A stretch of 11,209 bases of DNA, from positions 1-11,209 of the forward strand of contig CAIYOB010001082.1 of the NCBI GenBank assembly GCA_903927685.1, written 5' to 3'. The notes under the pieces are model-generated. The model had not been told where the DNA came from and made no database searches. It saw only the letters and a program-made list of their open reading frames with translations. How positions within the stretch are numbered: position 1 is the first letter of the stretch; each line of letters begins with the position of its first letter. The translations under genes were made by a program, and so were the position numbers. Below are positions 1 through 6,118 of this stretch, in pieces. Source of the stretch: an uncultured Planctomycetaceae bacterium. GTDB lineage: Bacteria; Planctomycetota; Planctomycetia; Pirellulales; Pirellulaceae.

Positions 1-1286
1 CGGCCGACGTCAATCGGAATCGTCTTCGGCGGTCGCCGCAGGTACGGCACGGGCATCGGCTCGGTGGACGCCGGATCGCGATGCCGCGGCGGCCACTCGT
101 AAGGCAGTTCAATCCCGTTGTACAGGATCGGCTTCGGGCCGGTCGCCTTGTTGGCCAGCATCTGCAACCGGGCGTCCGGCGAGACCAACTTGCCGGCCAG
201 CACGTCTTCCTCGCGGAACTTGGCCAACAGGATCTCGGCATCCGTGTGGCGGTTCCAGTCGTACAAGATGTAGATCAGCCCGTTCGGGGCCTGAAACCCG
301 TCGGGATAGGAAACACTGGACCGTTCGTCGAGCAGCAGACCGCCGCGCCAAGTCTGGCCGTCGTCGTCCGACAGGAAGGCGGACATGTGTGAACGCTTCG
401 TCAGCCGCTCGCTGGGCGGGCCGTTTTTGACCAGCAGCAGTCGGCCCGACGCCAGTCGCCGGAGGAAGAACCGCGCGTTGATGTTCTTGATCGCCGAGGG
501 CTTCGGCTCGCTCCACGTTTTCCCCTGGTCCGTCGAGAACGTCTCGTGCGGATTTCCGGTCGTCCGCGCCAGCATCCACAGCCGCCCATCCCGCAACTCG
601 ACCGACATGTGCTCGTCGAACTCCCAGTCGGGAAACTTGACGCTGCCCCGCGGGGTCCACGTCTGGCCTAAGTCCGTCGAGGCGTAAACCCAGGCCGTCT
701 TCGCGGCCCAATGGGAGACCGGCAACAGCCAGTCGCCGTTGCTGAGCACGGTCGGCTTGTTCAGCGTACAGCCCTCGGCGAAACACACCGGCTTGGACCA
801 CACCGGCGTCGGGGCGTCGGGATTGTCACAGCGGATGAACCAATTACCGGTCGGGCCGGGTTGGCCGATGACGGTCTGGTCGAAGAACAGCCACAAACGG
901 CCCAGCGGATCGGTCCACAGGTTGCCGACCAACGCCCCGCGCTGCCGCTTGCCGGACGGATCGAGCGCCCCGACGACCAACCGCGGCTTGGACCACGTGC
1001 CGCCGCCGTCGTCACTGGTGGCCAGGATGAAGTAGCCGTCCGGCTTGTCGCCCGTGCCTGTCCAGCAGCCCCAGAGGCGGCCCTGGGGCGTACGATCCAT
1101 GCCGATGATCATCGCGCCTGGCCGGGCGTCGTCCTGAAACTCCGCCCCCGGCGCGGTGATAATGACTGGCGGCTCGACGCGGGCGTCCAGGAACGACTCC
1201 GCCGCGAATGCGGCCCCGAACTTCTCTTGCGCACCTTGGTCCAGGATGAGCAGCAGGGCGGTGACGATGGTCAGGGTGGGTTTCAT
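1..1286 (-). CDS. Sialidase-like BNR/Asp-box protein, secreted, C-terminus cut by window edge
   Basis: Six-bladed beta-propeller protein of the exo-alpha-sialidase (BNR) superfamily, predicted exported; the family removes terminal sialic acids or related sugars from glycans. 428 codons are visible with no stop before the window edge, so the C-terminus is missing. Four Asp-boxes are readable: SDDGGGTW (residues 91-98), STDLGQTW (203-210), STDQGKTW (251-258) and SDDDGQTW (306-313). The segment 226-260 (E-x-SVELRDGRLWMLART followed by an Asp-box) and the SYPDGFQAPNG...ILYDWNR segment (326-346) match the BNR_2 style, giving candidate catalytic Arg241 and Tyr327. I see no N-terminal F/Y-R-I-P motif, so true sialidase activity is uncertain. 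Residues 1-30 look like a signal peptide ending near AFAA. The start at 1286 is supported by an AGGA about 10 nt upstream. It is transcribed away from the Uma2 gene. Family assignment is firm; substrate is not. Confidence 0.85.
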   Translation of the reverse strand, partial: MKPTLTIVTALLLILDQGAQEKFGAAFAAESFLDARVEPPVIITAPGAEFQDDARPGAMIIGMDRTPQGRLWGCWTGTGDKPDGYFILATSDDGGGTWSKPRLVVGALDPSGKRQRGALVGNLWTDPLGRLWLFFDQTVIGQPGPTGNWFIRCDNPDAPTPVWSKPVCFAEGCTLNKPTVLSNGDWLLPVSHWAAKTAWVYASTDLGQTWTPRGSVKFPDWEFDEHMSVELRDGRLWMLARTTGNPHETFSTDQGKTWSEPKPSAIKNINARFFLRRLASGRLLLVKNGPPSERLTKRSHMSAFLSDDDGQTWRGGLLLDERSSVSYPDGFQAPNGLIYILYDWNRHTDAEILLAKFREEDVLAGKLVSPDARLQMLANKATGPKPILYNGIELPYEWPPRHRDPASTEPMPVPYLRRPPKTIPIDVG

Positions 1287-1342
1287 CGGGGTGATTCCTG
1301 TTGGGTGGGCAGACAGAGCCTGACGCTTCGTCCAGGCCAAGT

Positions 1343-1435
1343 GTTGGGGTGCCTGGGGTCGACTGCAGCGAGCCCCCAGAAACAAGACTGGGGGCTTGCC
1401 ACTCGCACCTCGCGGCTCGACCCCAGGCACCCAAC
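1343..1435. repeat. Long palindromic intergenic repeat (REP/MITE-like hairpin)
   Basis: The outer arms are a perfect 16-bp inverted repeat, GGGTGCCTGGGGTCGA at 1347-1362 against its complement at 1417-1432. With one bulged G the arms extend by four more pairs (GTTG/CAAC) to 1343 and 1435. Nested inside is a second perfect 9-bp inverted repeat, AGCCCCCAG (1371-1379) and CTGGGGGCT (1388-1396), around an 8-nt A-rich loop. The whole unit would fold into a branched or interrupted cruciform. My recollection is that near-identical palindromes built on GGTGCCTGGGGTCGA and GAGCCCCCAG recur between genes in planctomycete genomes; this is unverified here. It carries no transposase and no visible target-site duplication. 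It may lie in the 5' leader of the sialidase gene. Confidence 0.8.
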
Positions 1436-1564
1436 TTCCATTCCATTGAACAACCACTGGCCGCAAGTCGCGGCCCGTCCAATATAGCCGCGCGATCCCG
1501 GCAGGGCGACGGCCCCGCGAGTGCGCTGCGAGTGCACTGGCCGCCGCGGCTCTGGCGTCATCGC

Positions 1565-1593
1565 TTTGCGGCGCGGCGGCGGCGGGGTATGAT
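1565..1593 (+). promoter_or_regulatory. Candidate sigma70-type promoter for the Uma2 gene
   Basis: A TATGAT -10 element at 1588-1593 is preceded by TTTGCG at 1565-1570 with a 17-nt spacer (or TTGCGG at 1566-1571 with 16 nt). The -10 differs from consensus at one position; the -35 is weak. It would give a leader of about 40 nt before the ATG at 1641. The assignment rests on sequence match only. Confidence 0.45.
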
Positions 1594-1640
1594 GAGGAAT
1601 CAGCAATCCACACGGAATCTTCACAGCCGAGGCGGGACGC

Positions 1641-2273
1641 ATGTCTCCGGTCATTCAATTCACGTCGGTCGATTATCCGGAAACGGACGGCAAGCCTATG
1701 GGGGAAACGGATCTGCATCGCGACGAAATGGTCCGCGAGATCGAATTGCTGCGGCGGCACTACGAAGGGCAGCAAGTTTATGTCTCGGGAGATCTGCTCG
1801 TCTACTACGTCCAGGGCAATCCGAAACGGTTCGTCGTTCCGGACGTCTTCGTCGTCAAGGACAGCGACCCCGAACCGCGACGGATTTTCAAGACCTGGGT
1901 CGAACGGCGAGTCCCGAACGTAGTCATCGAGGTAACGTCTCGCAAGACGAAGAAGACGGACACGGTCACCAAGCCGAGACTGTATTGCCGCTTGGGCGTC
2001 AAGGAGTACTTTGCCTTCGACCCCACGCAGGATTACTTGGACCCGCCGCTGCACGGATTCCGGTTGCTGGGCGACAAGTACGTGCGGATCGAGGCGGATT
2101 CGCAAGGTCGCTTGGTCAGCGAGGAGTTGGGGCTCCTCTTGCAGGTGGAACGGAGGCAACTAGCGATGTTCCGCTCCGATACTGGCCAACGGCTGTTGAC
2201 CGAAAGGGAGGCCCGCCAAGCGGCGGAGGCCGAAGTGGCACGCTTGCGCGATGAGTTACGGCGCCGCGGTTAA
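1641..2273 (+). CDS. Uma2 family (DUF820) putative restriction-fold endonuclease
   Basis: Protein of 210 residues, the usual size of the Uma2/DUF820 family, a PD-(D/E)xK-fold group of putative nucleases present in many copies in planctomycetes and cyanobacteria, mostly without a known cellular role. Visible hallmarks are VPDVFVV (residues 66-72, with the PD at 67-68), VPNVVIEVTS (91-100, acidic Glu97), the D107/K111 pair, and the GVKEYFAFDP strand (119-128). After the nuclease fold the last ~25 residues (187-209) are a charged Ala/Glu/Arg helix, likely a short coiled coil common at the end of this family. The start at 1641 has a GAGG eight bases upstream. No partner gene identifies a target. 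A flavoprotein gene follows after 63 nt on the same strand, so read-through is possible. Family call is firm; biochemical activity is inferred from the fold. Confidence 0.9.
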   Translation: MSPVIQFTSVDYPETDGKPMGETDLHRDEMVREIELLRRHYEGQQVYVSGDLLVYYVQGNPKRFVVPDVFVVKDSDPEPRRIFKTWVERRVPNVVIEVTSRKTKKTDTVTKPRLYCRLGVKEYFAFDPTQDYLDPPLHGFRLLGDKYVRIEADSQGRLVSEELGLLLQVERRQLAMFRSDTGQRLLTEREARQAAEAEVARLRDELRRRG

Positions 2274-2336
2274 TCCTGATCCGGACGCGTAGCTTGGCGC
2301 GGCTGGCCGACGTTTCGCACACCGAAGGGGACAACC

Positions 2337-2912
2337 ATGAAAGTTTTGGGCATCTCGGGAAGTCCGCGTACAGGCGGCAATACGGAACTGCTGGTCCAGA
2401 CGGCGCTGCAGGAACTGCGGGCCGAGGGCCTCGAGACCGAGTACGTCTCGCTGGCCGGCCGCCAGATCCTGCCTTGTACGGCCTGCGGCGACTGTTCGCA
2501 CGTCGAGCGGCCGATGTGTACGCTGGGCGATGCGGGCTTTGAAGGCATGGTCGAACGGTTCCAGGAGGCGGACGGCATCCTGGTCGGCTCGCCGGTCTAC
2601 TTCGGCTCGGCGACGCCGGAGACCATGGCTCTGTTGGACCGCGTCGGGCTCGTGTCGCTGCGGAACGGCCGGTTCCTGCGGCGCAAGGTGGGGGCGGCCA
2701 TCGCCGTCGCCCGCCGCGCCGGCCAGAATTTCACGTTCGCCCAGCTGAATTACTTCTTCCTGATCAACGAGATGATCATCCCCGGTTCGACGTACTGGAA
2801 CATCGCCATCGGCCGCGACAAGGGGGAAGTGGCGAAGGACGAGGAAGGCATGCAGACCATCAGAAACCTGGCCCACAACATGGCATTCTTGCTCCGCAAG
2901 TTGCACGCATAA
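2337..2912 (+). CDS. Flavodoxin-fold NAD(P)H-dependent FMN reductase with compact Fe-S cysteine motif (ISF-like)
   Basis: Protein of 191 residues with a flavodoxin-like fold. The N-terminal strand and loop GISGSPRTGGNTE (5-17) is the FMN-phosphate binding loop of the NADPH-dependent FMN reductase superfamily, and GSPVYFGSATPETMALLDR (84-102) is the second FMN-contact segment. Four cysteines, Cys47, Cys50, Cys53 and Cys61, give the spacing CX2CX2CX7C. This falls in the compact motif of iron-sulfur flavoproteins (ISF, first described in methanogens), which bind one [4Fe-4S] cluster next to FMN and move electrons between one- and two-electron carriers. A purely non-Fe-S FMN reductase is possible. 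It is cytoplasmic, with no signal peptide. The start is fixed by AAGGGGA seven or so bases before the ATG. The next gene begins 3 nt after its stop, suggesting translational coupling with the DUF4129 membrane protein. Electron partner unknown. Confidence 0.88.
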   Translation: MKVLGISGSPRTGGNTELLVQTALQELRAEGLETEYVSLAGRQILPCTACGDCSHVERPMCTLGDAGFEGMVERFQEADGILVGSPVYFGSATPETMALLDRVGLVSLRNGRFLRRKVGAAIAVARRAGQNFTFAQLNYFFLINEMIIPGSTYWNIAIGRDKGEVAKDEEGMQTIRNLAHNMAFLLRKLHA

Positions 2913-2915
2913 TCC

Positions 2916-5033
2916 ATGGCTCGCTTACGCAAGACTCTGACCGACTATCTGGTGATCGGCATCAGCCCGGCGCTGATCATGCTGCTGATCGGCAGCCTCG
3001 TGTATTTCTTGATCGCCGTGTTTTACCACGGCGGCTATCCCGGACGCGTCAGCTATGTCTTCGCGCTGTTTGTCTTCGCCTCGGTCCTGATCGCCCGCAT
3101 CTCGATCGAGGAGGGGCACGAGTACTCGATGATCTACGCGATCGCCCTGGGGCTGGCCATGCTGTTGGTCATGGGCCGGTTCACCTCGACGCCTTTCCTG
3201 TTCAACGTCGCGATGCTGGTGCTCGTCCTGTGGTGTGCCGACCGCTTGACTTGGGACTGTACGGTGATCGACGACCAGGAGGATGCGTCCGGCGAGGGCC
3301 TGCTGCAGACCGCCGGACTGGAGGGCGCGCAAGGCTCGGATGCATCGACTCCGCCTGTGACCGCGCACGACCTGGAAGCAACCACTTCGCGCGAGCCAAC
3401 GCCCCCGCCAAAAACGCTGTGGGGGCGGTTTCTCGAACACCGCCGACGGCCCCATGCGCCCGGGGTCTGGGTGATTTACTTCTCGCTCGCCGCGCTGCCC
3501 CTGTTCGGGATCGGCCAGCGGTTCATCCCGGCCGAGGACGTCGAGGCTCGCCGCGATGCCTTCAAGCTGCTGTGCATTTACACGGCGAGCGGACTGGGCC
3601 TGCTGCTGACCACCAGTTTCCTGGGCCTGCGGCGGTACCTGCGGCAACGGCGTCTGGAGATGCCGCTGGAAATGGCCAGCGTCTGGATGACCGTCGGCAG
3701 CCTGATGATCGTAGCGCTGTTGTTTGTAGCCTGGCTGCTGCCACGCCCGCACCCGGAGTACTCGATCACCCAGGTTCCCTTCCAGGTCGCCACGCCCGGC
3801 GAGCCGCAAGCGTCCCGCCACGGTTGGGGCGGTGAAGGCGCTGAGGACAAGCAGCGCCAAGCCCAAACCGCCGCGCCGGCCAAGCCGGACCAGGAAGGTC
3901 GGCCGGGCGATCGGGGCGCGAAGGGGCGCAGCGGCGCTGGGCAGCCCAAGTCCGACCAGGGACAGGGGAAGTCGCCCGGTGGGCAGCAGAGCGAGGGGCG
4001 TCAGCCGGGCGGTCAAGGCGGCGCGGGCAAACCCTCCGGCGGAGCGTCGCAAGCCCAAGGAAAGTCCGGCCAGCCATCGCCCGGTTCCCAGGCCGGAGAC
4101 AAGCGGGACAGCAGCGGCCAGAGCGGCAATCAGGGCCAAGAGCAGCAGGGTTCCAAGCAAGGTTCGGAAGCAGGCGAGAAACAAAGCCAATCGGGATCGA
4201 GCGAGTCGTCCTCGCCAGCCGACGGCGGACAACCGTCGAGCCGGAAGGAACCCGGGGGCCAAAGCCAGGCGGAGCAACAGGGTACGCAATCCCAGGGCGG
4301 TCCACCGAAGACGCCTGCGGGCAGCGAGCCCTCGCGGGAGTCCTCGTCGGAGCCGAAGCCCGCCGACGCACCGAGCGGTTCGGAGCCGCCGCAGTCCAAA
4401 ACCGAACAGGATCCGTTCCAATCAGAGGTCGATCCCAGCGAGGCCCCTGAGCAGCCCTCCTCCTGGATGCCCAGTCCGTCCGAGATGTTGAACAGCTTGC
4501 TCGGCCTGATCCCTTACGGATTGAGTTGGCTGTACAACCTGGCTTTCTTGGCCCTCGTCGCCTTCCTGATCTGGCGGAATCGCGAACAGGTGCTCAAGGC
4601 CCTGCGGGACTTCTGGGCGGCGCTCAAGAGCTTCTGGGACAATCTGTTTGGCGTCCCCCGGTCCGAGCCGGCCGGCGAGGAAGCGGCAGCGGTTACCGCC
4701 GAACCGCCGCGGCCGTTCGCCGCTTTCCCGGATCCTTTCGTGACGGGAGAGGCCCAGCGGTGGCCGCCGCGCGAGCTGGTGTCGTACAGCTTTCAAGCTT
4801 TGGAAGCCTGGGGCCGCGAGCACGGCCGCCAGCGCGGGCCGGAGCAGACGCCCCACGAATTTGCGGGGTGCCTGGCCGATTGCGAAACGCCCCTGGGAGA
4901 GGAAGCCCTCCGGTTGGCGGAGCTGTACTGCCGTGCGGCCTATTCCAGCGGCAGCCTGCCGCGCGACCAAGTCAGCCGCCTGCAGACGCTGTGGAAGTTG
5001 ATGCGGACGCAGCACTTGCCGGAACCCGCGTAG
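2916..5033 (+). CDS. Polytopic membrane protein with long disordered linker and C-terminal DUF4129 domain
   Basis: Protein of 705 residues. Predicted membrane helices lie near 12-36, 46-61, 70-88, 93-108, 184-200, 217-236 and 254-275, with an eighth at 534-553. Basic residues after helices 6 and 8 (LRRYLRQRRLE; WRNREQ) fit an N-in, C-in topology. Residues ~109-183 would be a cytoplasmic loop. Residues ~285-520 are a very low-complexity Gly/Gln/Ser/Pro/Lys linker predicted outside the membrane. The C-terminus (about 605-700) matches DUF4129: RELVSYSFQALEAW (619-632), then TPHEFAGCLA (645-654) and LAELYCRAAYSSGSL (667-681). DUF4129 is often found on transglutaminase-like membrane proteins or beside DUF58/MoxR operons, but no transglutaminase triad is visible here and those partners are not in the window. 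No Shine-Dalgarno precedes the ATG, which lies 3 nt after the flavoprotein stop, so reinitiation is likely. Function unknown. Confidence 0.85.
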   Translation: MARLRKTLTDYLVIGISPALIMLLIGSLVYFLIAVFYHGGYPGRVSYVFALFVFASVLIARISIEEGHEYSMIYAIALGLAMLLVMGRFTSTPFLFNVAMLVLVLWCADRLTWDCTVIDDQEDASGEGLLQTAGLEGAQGSDASTPPVTAHDLEATTSREPTPPPKTLWGRFLEHRRRPHAPGVWVIYFSLAALPLFGIGQRFIPAEDVEARRDAFKLLCIYTASGLGLLLTTSFLGLRRYLRQRRLEMPLEMASVWMTVGSLMIVALLFVAWLLPRPHPEYSITQVPFQVATPGEPQASRHGWGGEGAEDKQRQAQTAAPAKPDQEGRPGDRGAKGRSGAGQPKSDQGQGKSPGGQQSEGRQPGGQGGAGKPSGGASQAQGKSGQPSPGSQAGDKRDSSGQSGNQGQEQQGSKQGSEAGEKQSQSGSSESSSPADGGQPSSRKEPGGQSQAEQQGTQSQGGPPKTPAGSEPSRESSSEPKPADAPSGSEPPQSKTEQDPFQSEVDPSEAPEQPSSWMPSPSEMLNSLLGLIPYGLSWLYNLAFLALVAFLIWRNREQVLKALRDFWAALKSFWDNLFGVPRSEPAGEEAAAVTAEPPRPFAAFPDPFVTGEAQRWPPRELVSYSFQALEAWGREHGRQRGPEQTPHEFAGCLADCETPLGEEALRLAELYCRAAYSSGSLPRDQVSRLQTLWKLMRTQHLPEPA

Positions 5034-5047
5034 CCAGCGGGCGGCGC

Positions 5048-5075
5048 ACCAAGCACCGCGAACCAGGCACTGCTC
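5048..5075 (+). repeat. Degenerate heptamer repeat (ACC-N4 x about 4)
   Basis: Four consecutive 7-nt units read ACCAAGC, ACCGCGA, ACCAGGC and ACTGCTC, starting 14 nt after the DUF4129 stop codon. Only the first three bases (ACC, then ACT) and the C-rich third position are conserved, so this is a weak periodicity. It could be a decayed heptanucleotide short tandem repeat or chance in GC-rich DNA. Confidence 0.3.
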
Positions 5076-5103
5076 CATTGCTCGTCCCATTCCTCCGTGC
5101 CGC

Positions 5104-5133
5104 TTGATTCTTGGCGTCGGAGGGCGGTAGAAT
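5104..5133 (+). promoter_or_regulatory. Candidate sigma70-type promoter for the toxin-antitoxin operon
   Basis: TTGATT at 5104-5109 and TAGAAT at 5128-5133 are separated by 18 nt. The -10 carries the TAGAAT form also seen on the minus strand at 8753-8758. Transcription would start near 5140, leaving an unusually long leader of about 165 nt before the antitoxin ATG at 5305. Confidence 0.45.
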
Positions 5134-5304
5134 CACTGGTAACATTTTGGAGAAGGCGCCTTGCGGCAGATCGCTGGCGGATCCTCGTCGGTAACCACGA
5201 AATGGATGGCATTCTGATGGTCGCGGATATCCCAATTGACTTGGCGTTCTTCCTGCAACGCATGATTGCCGTCCGTGCTGGGCGCGATGAGTGAGGACAA
5301 CCCA

Positions 5305-5559
5305 ATGACGATATCAACGCTAACAAGCCTCGAATGGACGCAGGATGTGGACCAGGCACGACGGGCCGCCCTGCAGGGGCCGGTGTTCATCACCGAGCGA
5401 GGGCGTCCGTCGCACGTGTTGTTGAGCTTTCAAGAGTACCAGCGTCTGACCGGCAGCCACGCAAGCATTGCTGATTTGTTGGCCTTGCCCGGAGCGGAGG
5501 CGGTCGAACTGGATGTGCCTCCACTGCGCGATCTACCCAAGTCGGCTAGCCTGCCCTGA
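5305..5559 (+). CDS. Phd/YefM family antitoxin of a type II toxin-antitoxin pair
   Basis: Protein of 84 residues that should bind and neutralise the PIN toxin encoded next and repress their shared promoter. Residues 1-50 carry the Phd/YefM pattern: a short helix with ARRAALQGPVFITERGRP (17-34), then HVLLSFQEYQRLTG (36-49). The remaining ~35 residues are the expected flexible toxin-binding tail, rich in Leu, acidic residues and Pro (VELDVPPLRD). The start was placed at 5305 because GAGGA sits 7 nt upstream at 5293-5297; in-frame ATGs at 5266 and 5287 would add residues not seen in the family and lack a comparable site. Its TGA overlaps the toxin ATG by one base. Family fit and context make the assignment strong. 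Confidence 0.88.
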   Translation: MTISTLTSLEWTQDVDQARRAALQGPVFITERGRPSHVLLSFQEYQRLTGSHASIADLLALPGAEAVELDVPPLRDLPKSASLP

Positions 5560-6002
5560 TGTTGCTGCTCGATACCAACGTGGTGTCCGAACTCCGCAAG
5601 GTGCGCGCCGGCAAGGCGGACTTAAATGTCTCCCGCTGGGCAGAGAATGTCGTGCCTTCGGAACTCTATCTTTCCGTCATCACATTGCACGAGTTGGAAC
5701 TGGGAGTCTTGTTGGCCGAGCGGCGCGACCCGGCTCAAGGGGGAGTTCTGCGAACTTGGCGTGAGAACCACGTCCATCCCGCTTTCGCAGGCCGGATTCT
5801 GCCCGTGGATGAAGCGGTTGCCCGCCAGGCAGCGCGGCTCCATGTGCCCGATCCGCGTCCGGTACGCGACGCGTCGATCGCGGCCACGGCACAAGTCCAT
5901 GGCATGAGCGTTGTCACCCGAGATATCCACGATTTCGCCCCGATGGGCGTGCCTGTGGTGAACCCCTGGATCGCAGAAGATGGTCAAATGGCCAAAGTCT
6001 AG
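5559..6002 (+). CDS. vapC: PIN-domain ribonuclease toxin (VapC/FitB-like)
   Basis: Protein of 147 residues, normal for a single PIN domain. PIN toxins are Mg2+-dependent ribonucleases that block translation by cutting tRNA, rRNA or mRNA until neutralised by the partner antitoxin. All four acidic metal-binding positions are visible: Asp5 (LLLDTNVVSEL), Glu45 (SVITLHELELG), Asp104 (PVRDASIAATA) and Asp122 (VTRDIHDF). The DTNVVSE and TLHELELG forms and the PVVNPW ending are typical of the FitB-like subgroup. The ATG overlaps the antitoxin stop in TGATG, so expression is translationally coupled. The intact active site suggests a functional toxin. The RNA target cannot be read from sequence. Confidence 0.92.
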   Translation: MLLLDTNVVSELRKVRAGKADLNVSRWAENVVPSELYLSVITLHELELGVLLAERRDPAQGGVLRTWRENHVHPAFAGRILPVDEAVARQAARLHVPDPRPVRDASIAATAQVHGMSVVTRDIHDFAPMGVPVVNPWIAEDGQMAKV

Positions 6003-6069
6003 CCCGGATTCATCTGCCGTCAGGCACGCTGGCCGCCGGTGAAACGCGACCGTGCACAATTCCGCGTCT

Positions 6070-6103
6070 GCCCCGAGAATCGCTCAAAACGCGAAGCCGG
6101 GGC
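6070..6103. terminator. Possible bidirectional hairpin between convergent genes
   Basis: In the 116-nt gap between the convergent toxin and creatininase-family genes, GCCCCG (6070-6075) can pair with CGGGGC (6098-6103), and inside it TCGC (6080-6083) with GCGA (6091-6094), separated by a 4x3 internal loop. There is no T-run on either side, so it is not a classical intrinsic terminator. Position is the main support. Confidence 0.25.
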
Positions 6104-6118
6104 GCGCATCCACCTTGC

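Larger units (their letters stand above)
1287..1640. other. Divergent intergenic region (354 nt) between sialidase-like and Uma2 genes
   Basis: No convincing gene lies here. It holds a long palindromic repeat (1343-1435), a smaller perfect inverted repeat GGCCGC-AAGTC-GCGGCC (1459-1475), a 6-bp tandem TTCCAT-like doublet near 1440, and a sigma70-like promoter for the plus-strand gene (1565-1593). Open frames crossing it on both strands translate the palindrome into low-information peptides and have no supporting ribosome binding site, so I treat them as spurious. I could not find a convincing promoter for the minus-strand sialidase gene. Confidence 0.7.
5034..5304. other. Intergenic region (271 nt) upstream of the toxin-antitoxin module
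   Basis: This stretch contains degenerate ACC-type heptamers (5048-5075) and a candidate promoter (5104-5133). A 30-codon open frame (5202-5294) has a TGA overlapping the antitoxin's GAGGA, but there is no Shine-Dalgarno before its ATG and I do not recognise the peptide, so I do not call it a gene. No clear terminator for the DUF4129 gene was found. Confidence 0.6.

Noticed and set aside
1343..1435. Intrinsic terminator interpretation of the long palindrome
   Set aside because: It lies between divergent gene starts, not after a gene, and has no T-run after either arm.
711..1487. Plus-strand open frame across the sialidase gene and the intergenic palindrome
   Set aside because: It is antisense to a gene with four Asp-boxes and its C-terminal part is a translation of the palindromic repeat.
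1283..1654. Minus-strand 123-codon frame through the intergenic palindrome
   Set aside because: The peptide is largely encoded by the palindromic repeat and overlaps the Uma2 promoter and start; no ribosome binding site or family match.
1301..2254. 317-codon plus-strand frame overlapping Uma2
   Set aside because: Out of frame with the clear Uma2 gene; Arg/Gly/Ser-rich with no domain.
2925..4421. 498-codon open frame on the minus strand inside the DUF4129 gene
   Set aside because: It is Arg/Leu/Gly/Ala-rich, mirrors the low-complexity linker and membrane helices of the plus-strand gene, and matches no family. The plus-strand frame has membrane helices and DUF4129 motifs.
5202..5294. 30-codon open frame just upstream of the antitoxin
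   Set aside because: No Shine-Dalgarno before its ATG and no recognised family. Kept only as part of the leader observation.
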